A stretch of DNA of 7,623 nt. It comes from CALKKN01 sp041571375. GTDB lineage: Bacteria > Pseudomonadota > Gammaproteobacteria > Xanthomonadales > SZUA-36. Location of the stretch: the NCBI GenBank assembly GCA_041571375.1, contig JBFFUJ010000120.1, forward strand, positions 1-7,623, in the 5' to 3' direction. The position numbers and the translations under genes are program-made. Positions 1 to 5,360 of this stretch are shown here, one piece after another; the stretch's first letter is position 1; each line of letters starts with the position of its first letter. Below the pieces are notes generated by a model. That model had not been told where the DNA came from. It worked only from the letters and a program-made list of their open reading frames with translations, and ran no database searches.

Positions 1-990
1 CGGACCTGGGGCCCGAACTACCTGCAGTTCGGTCTCGAGCTGTCCAGCGACTTTTCCGGCAACAGTGACTTCAGGATCGGCGCCGGCTATACGCGCAATG
101 CGCTGAATTCACTGGGCGGGGAATTGCGGGTGATCGCCTCCATGGGCCGCGAGGACGAGGTGCGGTTCGATTACTACCAGCCCATTGACCTCGGTGCTCG
201 CTGGTTCGTCAACCCCGAGGTCGCCTGGAAACGCCAGAATTACAATCTGTGGTCGGAAGACGTCCGGCTTGCCGAATACGAGATCACCGGTTGGGGGCTC
301 GAGCTCGGGATCGGCCGGAATTTTGGAACCACCAACCAATTGCGGCTCGATTATCAGTTCGGGCGAGCACGTGCCGAGCTGATCACAGGCCAACCCCTGG
401 AATTGACGGGGAGTCGCATCGACCTGGGCGAACTGTTGCTGAGTTTTCGCCACGACAGCCTCGACAGCGCCTATTTTCCAACCAGCGGGATGCTCCACGA
501 TCTGTCCTACCGCTTCGCCGACGACTCGATCGGGGCAAGCTCGGACTTTGAGCAGGTTTCGGCCAATGGCAGCTTTTCGGGAAGCTGGCGAAAAAATACG
601 GCGTTGCTGAATTATGACCTGGGGTATAGTGTCGATGACCAGGCGCCGCTGGAGCGCTGGTATCAGCTGGGCGGATTCGGCCGTCTTTCCGGTCTCTCCC
701 CGGCCCAGCTTTCCGGAAGGCACCTCGCGTTCGTCGCCTTGGCCCTGTACCGACGCCTGAATGATATTCAGTTTCTGCCGGCTTACGCGGGACTGACCCT
801 GGAAGCGGGCAACATCTGGACGGAGCGTCGTGACATCGGATTCGAGGATTTACGCTACTCGGGCAGCCTGTTCATCGGGGCCGAGTCACCGATCGGGCCG
901 CTTTATCTGGCGGTGGGGCATAGTGACGGCGGCGATACGGCTGTGTACTTCTACGTTGGTCATCCGTTCCGCGCCAATCAGCTCGACTAG
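1..990 (+). CDS. Patatin-like phospholipase, C-terminal Omp85-type outer-membrane barrel (5' partial)
   Basis: The frame is open from base 1 to a TAG at 988-990, giving 329 residues with no start, so the N-terminus lies outside the window. The visible part resembles the C-terminal barrel of PlpD-type proteins (patatin lipase, POTRA-like segment, 16-strand Omp85 barrel). It opens with WGPNYLQFGLELS, then alternates short hydrophobic/aromatic strands with polar turns. Further family-like stretches are YQLGGFGRLSGLSPAQLSG near residue 220 and LGPLYL-type IGPLYLAVGHSDGG near 297. In the family the lipase domain is thought to hydrolyse phospholipids and the barrel to sit in the outer membrane. The catalytic Ser-Asp dyad is not visible here, so enzyme activity is inferred. 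The barrel would normally end at the Phe of VGHPF, but six more residues (RANQLD) follow. A plain BamA/TamA-like surface antigen is the alternative. Family assignment is fairly sure. Confidence 0.8.
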   Translation, partial: RTWGPNYLQFGLELSSDFSGNSDFRIGAGYTRNALNSLGGELRVIASMGREDEVRFDYYQPIDLGARWFVNPEVAWKRQNYNLWSEDVRLAEYEITGWGLELGIGRNFGTTNQLRLDYQFGRARAELITGQPLELTGSRIDLGELLLSFRHDSLDSAYFPTSGMLHDLSYRFADDSIGASSDFEQVSANGSFSGSWRKNTALLNYDLGYSVDDQAPLERWYQLGGFGRLSGLSPAQLSGRHLAFVALALYRRLNDIQFLPAYAGLTLEAGNIWTERRDIGFEDLRYSGSLFIGAESPIGPLYLAVGHSDGGDTAVYFYVGHPFRANQLD

Positions 991-1009
991 ATACCCGACT
1001 TTTGGTGAA

Positions 1010-1028
1010 AAGCCCATCGATAGGGCTT
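1010..1028 (+). other. Hairpin in the patatin-dodecin spacer
   Basis: AAGCCC (1010-1015) pairs perfectly with GGGCTT (1023-1028) across a 7-base loop that itself contains ATCGAT. It lies 20 bases after the patatin stop and 48 bases before the dodecin ATG. No T-run follows (the next bases are ATCCTCC), so an intrinsic terminator is not well supported. It could be a weak attenuator, an mRNA-stabilising stem or chance. Confidence 0.3.
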
Positions 1029-1076
1029 ATCCTCCAAGACAGAACGGACCGACAACCATGGGAAGGAGGAATCGCA

Positions 1077-1283
1077 ATGTCAGTCGCCCGAGTCACGGAA
1101 ATCATCGCCTCTTCCACTGAGTCTTTCGAGGACGCGACGCGCCAGGGCATGAAGCGTGCGGCCAAGACCCTCAAGAATGTGCGCGGCGCATGGGTGGAAG
1201 GCCAGAAAGTGAAGTGTGATTCAAGCGGCCACGTAACCGAATTTCGCGTGATCCTGAAAGTGACCTTTGTGCTGCAGGACTGA
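1077..1283 (+). CDS. Dodecin family flavin-binding protein
   Basis: Encodes 68 residues, the usual dodecin length. Dodecins assemble into hollow cytoplasmic dodecamers that bind flavins (FMN/riboflavin) as stacked pairs, buffering free flavin and protecting it from light. Family features are visible: an N-terminal strand (SVARVTEIIASSTESF), one helix (EDATRQGMKRAAKTLKNV, about 18-35), then RGAWVEGQKV and a final strand pair ending KVTFVLQD. Trp39 sits where the family's flavin-stacking tryptophan is expected. The ATG at 1077 is chosen over the upstream in-frame start at 1002 because a strong ribosome-binding site, GGAAGGAGGA (1061-1070), lies six bases before it and the family begins here. 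The gene follows the patatin gene on the same strand after 86 bp, so cotranscription is possible but not shown. It converges on the DUF3465 gene. Confidence 0.93.
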   Translation: MSVARVTEIIASSTESFEDATRQGMKRAAKTLKNVRGAWVEGQKVKCDSSGHVTEFRVILKVTFVLQD

Positions 1284-1291
1284 CGGGGTCC

Positions 1292-1308
1292 CAGCCTGGC
1301 AAGGGCTG
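1292..1308. terminator. Short stem-loop between convergent dodecin and DUF3465 genes
   Basis: CAGCC (1292-1296) pairs with GGCTG (1304-1308) around a 7-base loop in the 26-bp gap between two convergent stops. A bidirectional terminator would be expected at this place. The stem is only five pairs and has no T-tract on either strand, so the call rests mainly on position. Confidence 0.25.
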
Positions 1309-1309
1309 C

Positions 1310-1759
1310 TCACTGATAGCGCTTGCCATCGTGCTCCACGAATCCGTGCCGGCGTTTCGATGAAAGGTCCAGATGCGTGTTTTTCAGCAGGCCGCCGGTT
1401 TCGCTCCACTCGTACTCCCCCCGGACCGTAACGCGGTCCTCGATGGCGAGAGGCACGGTGTTTCCGGCGACCTGGTTGTGTACGATCAGGATCGACTGCC
1501 CGTTTTCCAGGCGGATGACGAAGCGCTGGTACGTCGGGTCGTCCGGATTTGCCGCCAGAACACGCGCGACCGTGCCGCTGGCCTCGGCCATGAAGCCACT
1601 CCGCTGATCGTAAAAAGCGTGTTCCAGGATGGCGAAACCGAGTTCGACCTCGTAGTCCGAACCGGGACGCGACTGCCAGCTCCACCAGGCTGCGGCGATC
1701 AATGCCGCCACGCCGAGGAGTGCCGCGATCACTTTGGGATACCGTTTTTTCCTTCTCAT
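1310..1759 (-). CDS. DUF3465-type membrane-anchored or exported protein
   Basis: Encodes 149 residues. The N-terminus is basic (MRRKKRYPK) followed by one hydrophobic segment at about 10-27 (VIAALLGVAALIAAAWW), which is either an uncleaved anchor or a signal. The rest would face the periplasm. The body matches my memory of DUF3465 proteins: QRFVIRLENGQSILIVHN (78-95), RVTVRGEYEWSETGG (109-123) and a closing HDGKRYQ (143-149). The family has no established function, and the strand-rich pattern suggests a small beta-barrel-like fold, which is inference. The ATG at 1759 has GAGGT five bases upstream, inside the 16-bp gap after the rhomboid stop. It is therefore very likely the second gene of a rhomboid-DUF3465 operon. 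In the family's GGVIHWTHHDP-like stretch this copy reads GGLLKNTHLDL, so it diverges there. Confidence 0.78.
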   Translation of the reverse strand: MRRKKRYPKVIAALLGVAALIAAAWWSWQSRPGSDYEVELGFAILEHAFYDQRSGFMAEASGTVARVLAANPDDPTYQRFVIRLENGQSILIVHNQVAGNTVPLAIEDRVTVRGEYEWSETGGLLKNTHLDLSSKRRHGFVEHDGKRYQ

Positions 1760-1775
1760 TGATACCTCACTGCGC

Positions 1776-2390
1776 TCAGCGCCGCCAGGTCATGCCGGGT
1801 CTCCAGCCCCATTTGTACAATAGACCAGCGCCGAAAATCATGCCACCCAGATGGGCGAAGTGGGCGATGCCGGGCATTGCCCGGGTAAAGCCGAGCAGCA
1901 GCTCGATTCCGCCGTAGATCAACACGAACCACTTGGCCTTGACGGGCACCGGGAAAAACAGCAGGAAGACGCGGTTGTTCGGCCACATGACGCCGTAGGC
2001 GAGCAGCAGTCCGAACACGCCCCCCGAGGCGCCAATGGTTGGGTAGATGCCTCCTTCGAACAGCTGCACCAGCAGTTGCATCACGGCGGCGCCGACGACA
2101 CAGGCCAGGTAGTACACCACAAATCGATTGCTGCCCCAGGCCTGCTCCAGCGGCGTGCCGAACATCCACACGGCAAACATATTGAAGAACAGATGATTGA
2201 AATTGCCGTGCAGGAAGGCATAGCTGACCAGCTGCCAGGGAGTAAAATAACCGCTTTCGAGGGGCCACAGAGCCAGCCCCGGAGGCTGGAACCCCGTCAG
2301 GTATGCCAGACCGCAGACCAGGATGACGCCGAGAGAGACGGGGGTCGCCGTCAGCGGGGATGGGTTCAGTGGATAGGAACGCTGGTTCAA
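1776..2390 (-). CDS. Rhomboid family intramembrane serine protease
   Basis: Encodes 204 residues, the compact six-helix bacterial type without a large cytoplasmic domain. Rhomboids are inner-membrane proteases that cleave transmembrane substrates within the bilayer. The key residues are present: His61, His66 and Asn70 in HGNFNHLFFN (the oxyanion/loop-1 side), catalytic Ser122 in GASGGVFG, and catalytic His180 in AHFAHLGG. The GlpG counterparts are H150/N154, S201 and H254. Hydrophobic helices lie at roughly 17-34, 53-76, 89-110, 120-136, 152-168 and 178-193. The start codon is TTG at 2390, supported by AAAGGAGG seven bases upstream, and no earlier ATG exists in frame before the first helix. 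It is the first gene of a pair with the DUF3465 gene and diverges from the LOG gene. The substrate is unknown. The nearby tatA is an obvious question but carries no removable extension. Confidence 0.93.
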   Translation of the reverse strand: MNQRSYPLNPSPLTATPVSLGVILVCGLAYLTGFQPPGLALWPLESGYFTPWQLVSYAFLHGNFNHLFFNMFAVWMFGTPLEQAWGSNRFVVYYLACVVGAAVMQLLVQLFEGGIYPTIGASGGVFGLLLAYGVMWPNNRVFLLFFPVPVKAKWFVLIYGGIELLLGFTRAMPGIAHFAHLGGMIFGAGLLYKWGWRPGMTWRR

Positions 2391-2464
2391 TCGTCGGCCT
2401 CCTTTGCCTCCGGTTCATATTACAATACCGCCTTCGCAACACCCAGTAGGCTGGCCCGAATTCG
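2391..2464. promoter_or_regulatory. Divergent intergenic region between rhomboid and LOG genes
   Basis: This 74-bp gap must hold the start signals for both divergent genes if their promoters are not further inside the coding regions. It has an AT-rich patch, CATATTACAATACC (2416-2429), in otherwise GC-rich DNA. TACAAT (2421-2426) is a good -10 match for the LOG direction, and TAATAT on the opposite strand is a possible -10 for the rhomboid. I see no convincing -35 for either. No clear Shine-Dalgarno precedes the LOG ATG. Confidence 0.35.
2398..2405 (-). promoter_or_regulatory. Strong ribosome-binding site fixing the TTG start of the rhomboid gene
   Basis: On the minus strand this reads AAAGGAGG, a near-perfect anti-Shine-Dalgarno match, seven bases before the TTG at 2390-2388. 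No ATG or GTG at a comparable position would use it, so it supports TTG initiation. Confidence 0.8.
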
Positions 2465-3094
2465 ATGGAGCAACCCCTGGCACACACGATCAAGCGCGCG
2501 CCGGAGCAGATCAGACGCGTGACGGTCTACGCCTCGTCCAGCAATGCCCTGGACCCGGCCTACTACGATGCGGCGGCTCGCCTCGGAACGGTGCTCGGCC
2601 GTGCCGGGCTCGACATCATCTATGGCGGCGGCGGGGTTGGCCTGATGCGCGCGATGGCCGACAACGCACTGGCCGCCGGCGCCCACGTGCACGGAGTCAT
2701 ACCGCATTTCCTGAACACGGTAGAGCACGGCCACAAGAGCCTGAGCCGACTGGAGGTGGTTGCCGATATGCGCGAACGGAAGCAGCGGATGATCGCGGAC
2801 TCGAATGCCGTGATCTCGCTGCCCGGCGGCAGCGGCACTTTTGAGGAAGTGTTTGAGGCGCTCACACTGAAACGGCTGGGTCTGTTCATCGGCCCCATCG
2901 TGCTGGTCAATACCCGCGGTTACTTCGACCGCTTCGTCGATTTCCTCGAGCACAGCGTGCGGGAGCGCTTCATGTCGGAACTCCATCTGCAGATGTGGTC
3001 GGTGATCGATGAACCGGAGCAGGTCCTGCTGGCCATGCATGACGCACCGCAGTGGAGCCACGAGGCCGGCGAATTCGCAGCGGTTCGGGGCTGA
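2465..3094 (+). CDS. LOG family (TIGR00730) nucleoside 5'-monophosphate phosphoribohydrolase
   Basis: Encodes 209 residues with a Rossmann-like fold. LOG proteins hydrolyse the N-glycosidic bond of nucleoside monophosphates: AMP in many bacteria, cytokinin riboside monophosphates in plant-associated ones. They release the base and ribose 5-phosphate in the cytoplasm. Diagnostic motifs are VTVYASSS (19-26, usual VYCGSS), YGGGGVGLMRAMAD (53-66), MRERK (102-106) and PGGSGTFEE (120-128). The Arg of MxxRK and the final Glu of PGGxGTxxE are the expected active-site residues. Tyr, common after PGG, is Ser here. The first 17 residues extend beyond the typical family start. The ATG at 2465 has no good ribosome-binding site, so a GTG at 2519 is an alternative. 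Without a plant-associated context, a cytokinin role should not be assumed; general AMP or damaged-nucleotide turnover fits as well. The next gene starts seven bases after the stop. Confidence 0.9.
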   Translation: MEQPLAHTIKRAPEQIRRVTVYASSSNALDPAYYDAAARLGTVLGRAGLDIIYGGGGVGLMRAMADNALAAGAHVHGVIPHFLNTVEHGHKSLSRLEVVADMRERKQRMIADSNAVISLPGGSGTFEEVFEALTLKRLGLFIGPIVLVNTRGYFDRFVDFLEHSVRERFMSELHLQMWSVIDEPEQVLLAMHDAPQWSHEAGEFAAVRG

Positions 3095-3101
3095 CGATCC
3101 G

Positions 3102-3941
3102 ATGCAGCCGATGGTCGACGAACCGCGACGGGTAGCACCTTCCAGGGGCCTGGCCTGGTTGCTTCAGAGCGTGGCCCTGCTGCGCCTGCAGCCCGGGCGC
3201 TTGCTGCTGATTGCGCTGCTGATGCAGATGGTGCTCGGTCTGACCCAGCTGCCGCTGCTGGGGCTGTTGGTCATTCTTGCGGTACCTGGTCTCAGCGCGG
3301 GCGTTCTCGAGTCGCTGCACGTGACGGCCGGCGGGCGCCGACCCGAGTTGCGCATGATGTTTCTGCCCCTGTCATCAAGGCCGCACAATGCTCGCTTGCT
3401 GGCCCTCGGCGGACTGATTTTCGCGGTCGGGGTACTGACGATGTCGCTGCTGCTTTCCGGCAGCGAAACGCTGATGGATCCGGCGATGATAGAGCGCCTC
3501 GAGCAGGGCGACCTGGATGCCGTTGCCTCACTCGACCAGCAGGTGCTGGCGGAGATGGCGCTGGCCTTTCTCATCGGGATAGCGGTCAGTGGAACGCTCA
3601 GCTTCTTTGCCATTCCGTTGATCTGGTTTCGCGGCTACCGGCTGGGGTCCGCGCTGCTGGCGGGCCTGCGGGCCCTGGTCATCAACTGGTTGCCGTTCCT
3701 GCTGCTGGGGCTGGGGCTGGGCCTGGTCTTGATGCCGCTGGCTGTTGTGACCGGCGTGCTGATCGGCCTGGCGGCCCAGGGTGGTCTGGTCACGATGTTT
3801 GCGATGGGCCTGGTTGTTGCGCTGTTGTTGCTGTTTCAGCTGCTGCTCTTCGCCACCCAGTACTGTGCATTCCGCGATATCTTCGGGGCCCCGCCCGAGG
3901 CCGCCGGAATGCCGGACAATCAGGATCAGCTCGTCGCCTGA
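3102..3941 (+). CDS. Multi-pass inner-membrane protein, BPSS1780-like
   Basis: Encodes 279 residues of unknown function. The layout fits BPSS1780-family membrane proteins as I recall them: a short cytoplasmic start (PSRGLAWLLQSVALLRLQPG, 13-32), then about six hydrophobic segments at roughly 32-48, 50-68, 98-119, 149-173, 195-225 and 229-252. A polar loop (SETLMDPAMIERLEQGDLDA, 121-140) separates the third and fourth, and the tail is hydrophilic. FRGYRLGSALLAGLRALVINW (177-197) is the most family-like internal stretch. No catalytic or ligand-binding motif is visible. The ATG at 3102 lies seven bases after the LOG stop. A second in-frame ATG at 3111 is possible, and neither has a strong ribosome-binding site, which suggests translational coupling to LOG. 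The last 16 bases overlap tatC on the other strand. The gene is certain; the family name is moderate. Confidence 0.75.
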   Translation: MQPMVDEPRRVAPSRGLAWLLQSVALLRLQPGRLLLIALLMQMVLGLTQLPLLGLLVILAVPGLSAGVLESLHVTAGGRRPELRMMFLPLSSRPHNARLLALGGLIFAVGVLTMSLLLSGSETLMDPAMIERLEQGDLDAVASLDQQVLAEMALAFLIGIAVSGTLSFFAIPLIWFRGYRLGSALLAGLRALVINWLPFLLLGLGLGLVLMPLAVVTGVLIGLAAQGGLVTMFAMGLVVALLLLFQLLLFATQYCAFRDIFGAPPEAAGMPDNQDQLVA

Positions 3942-4699
3942 TCCGCCGACTCCCCGGACTTGGTGACCCGATGCGGCAGGAGCAGGCGGGCCAACAGGAT
4001 GCCGGTCTCGAACAGCAGCCACATGGGCAAGGCCAGCAGGGTCTGTGAAATCACATCGGGCGGCGTCAGCACCATGCCCAGAGCGAACGCGCCGACCACG
4101 ACATACCCGCGGGCCTTGGCCAACTGCTCAACCGACGTCATACCCGTCGCCACCAGAATGATCGTAGCAATCGGGACCTCGAAAGTGATGCCGAAGGCGA
4201 GAAACAGCGTCATCACGAAGTCGAGGTATTTGCTGATGTCGGTCATTACGGTGACCCCTTCCGGAGCGACGCGGGTAAAAAAGCCGAATATCAGCGGAAA
4301 GACCACGAAATAGGCGAACGCACAGCCGGCATAAAACAGCACGACGCTGGAGTAGAGCAAGGGGCGCGCCAGTCGTTTCTCCTGTCGGTACAGGGCCGGC
4401 GCTACGAATGCCCACAGTTGGTACAGCACAATCGGTATGGCCAACATCAGCGACAGCAGCAAAGCCAGCTTGAACGGGGTCAGGAAGGGTGACGCCACAT
4501 CGATGGCAATCATGCTGCTGCCCTCGGGGAGGACGGCGGTCAATGGCGCTGACAGCCAGGCGTAGAGCTTACGGGAGAAGGGCAGCAGCGCCAGCAGAAT
4601 GAGCAGCACGGCCAGGCAGGCTTTCAGCAGCCTGCCGCGCAGCTCGACCAGGTGCTCAATAAAGCTGAGCTCCTTGTCTTCGGTGTTAGTTTCCATCAT
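3926..4699 (-). CDS. tatC: Sec-independent protein translocase subunit TatC
   Basis: Encodes 257 residues with six transmembrane segments, the normal TatC size. TatC recognises the twin-arginine signal peptide together with TatB and recruits TatA to export folded proteins across the inner membrane. Conserved residues align with E. coli TatC at a constant offset of four: Glu19 and Arg21 in FIEHLVELRGR (E15, R17), Pro52 (P48), Pro89 (P85), Glu107 in LYRQEKR (E103), Glu174 in TFEVPI (E170), and Asp215 and Gln219 in LTPPDVISQ (D211, Q215). Nothing essential is missing. The start is one of two adjacent ATGs (4699 or 4696) with no good ribosome-binding site. It overlaps the end of tatB by 14 bp, which points to translational coupling. 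The C-terminus overlaps the convergent BPSS1780-like gene by 16 bp, so no terminator fits between them. Confidence 0.98.
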   Translation of the reverse strand: MMETNTEDKELSFIEHLVELRGRLLKACLAVLLILLALLPFSRKLYAWLSAPLTAVLPEGSSMIAIDVASPFLTPFKLALLLSLMLAIPIVLYQLWAFVAPALYRQEKRLARPLLYSSVVLFYAGCAFAYFVVFPLIFGFFTRVAPEGVTVMTDISKYLDFVMTLFLAFGITFEVPIATIILVATGMTSVEQLAKARGYVVVGAFALGMVLTPPDVISQTLLALPMWLLFETGILLARLLLPHRVTKSGESADQATS

Positions 4700-5003
4700 G
4701 GTCGCGGCCGGGGTCGGCCCCCGATTCCGGTTCGGCGGTATCGGTCTTCCAGGCGCCGCTCACGCCGGATTTGACGCCTTCCACGGTGGATTTGAACTCT
4801 TTTTCGAAGTGCTGCAGCGGCTCTTTGAGTTCCTCGGCGCGTATCTCGGCTTCGATCGATCGCTTCAGGCTGAGCCAGCTGCTGCGGGCCCTTCGTGCCA
4901 TGCCGCCCAGTGTCCTGGCGACCCGCGGCAGCCGCTCCGGACCGAGAACCAGCAGCCCGATCAGGGACAACAGAAGGAGCTCTGTGAAACCGATATCAAA
5001 CAT
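4686..5003 (-). CDS. tatB: Sec-independent protein translocase subunit TatB
   Basis: Encodes 105 residues. TatB pairs with TatC to form the receptor for twin-arginine signal peptides. The order is canonical: short N-terminus MFDIGFTELL, one transmembrane helix (about 8-21), the hinge LGPERLPRVAR (20-30), then an amphipathic, strongly charged helix (RSIEAEIRAEELKEPLQHFE, about 48-67) and a polar tail. MFDIG at the start and GPERLP in the hinge separate it from TatA, which has FGTKRL. The ATG at 5003 is chosen over the TTG at 5006 because all TatB proteins begin MFDIG and AGGTG lies a few bases upstream. At 105 residues the tail is shorter than E. coli TatB (171). It follows tatA after 36 bp and ends inside the start of tatC. 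Confidence 0.96.
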   Translation of the reverse strand: MFDIGFTELLLLSLIGLLVLGPERLPRVARTLGGMARRARSSWLSLKRSIEAEIRAEELKEPLQHFEKEFKSTVEGVKSGVSGAWKTDTAEPESGADPGRDHDGN

Positions 5004-5039
5004 CAAGCACCTGCCCGCGGCGTCCGGCGCAAGCAGTGA

Positions 5040-5279
5040 TCAGGCGGAAGATTCTTTGTTTTTGGCGCTTTCGGGCTCCGCAGTCTCTGCGTGTTGCTCC
5101 GAGGACAGCTGATCTGGCTCCAGCGTCTCCTCCTTCGGCTCTTCCATGCCTTTGCGAAAGCCCTTCACCGCGGCACCGAGGTCGCCGCCCATGTTGCGCA
5201 GCCGCTTGGTGCCGAAGACCAGGACAACGATCAGCAGCAGTATCAGTAACTGCCACATGCTGATTCCACCGATACCCAT
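5040..5279 (-). CDS. tatA: Sec-independent protein translocase subunit TatA
   Basis: Encodes 79 residues. TatA oligomerises to form the passage for folded Tat substrates. The N-terminus GIGGISMWQLLILLLIVVLV is almost the textbook sequence, followed by the hinge FGTKRLRNMGGDLG (22-35), a short amphipathic helix (AAVKGFRKGMEE, 36-47) and an acidic, disordered tail rich in Glu, Ser and Pro. The ATG at 5279 has GGAG seven bases upstream. It is the first gene of tatABC. The secreted CTERM-like gene ends 81 bases upstream on the same strand, so readthrough is possible. There is no extra N-terminal segment of the kind that rhomboid AarA removes from Providencia TatA. No clear promoter could be picked in the 81-bp gap. 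Confidence 0.97.
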   Translation of the reverse strand: MGIGGISMWQLLILLLIVVLVFGTKRLRNMGGDLGAAVKGFRKGMEEPKEETLEPDQLSSEQHAETAEPESAKNKESSA

Positions 5280-5360
5280 GTGCTTGCTCCGTGAATCTGG
5301 ATTGGAAAGAGTTTACCGCAAACGGTGCTGCAAGAGAGTTCGAGGCGGGTCTTTACCCGA

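Noticed and set aside
109..723. Minus-strand frame of 204 codons opposite the patatin barrel
   Set aside because: No family resemblance. The plus-strand frame is a recognisable outer-membrane barrel open across the whole stretch.
1756..2493. Minus-strand frame of 245 codons covering the rhomboid gene
   Set aside because: Arg/Pro-rich translation in a different frame from the rhomboid, which has all catalytic residues; it also crosses into the LOG gene.
3528..4022. Minus-strand frame rich in Gln and Arg opposite the BPSS1780-like gene
   Set aside because: Gln/Arg-rich composition is the usual antisense image of Leu-rich membrane segments; no ribosome-binding site or motif supports it.
5346..5359. 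Possible terminator CGGGT-CTTT-ACCCG just after the CTERM-like stop
   Set aside because: Only five base pairs and no T-run on the minus strand. It might weaken readthrough into tatA, but I cannot support a terminator call.
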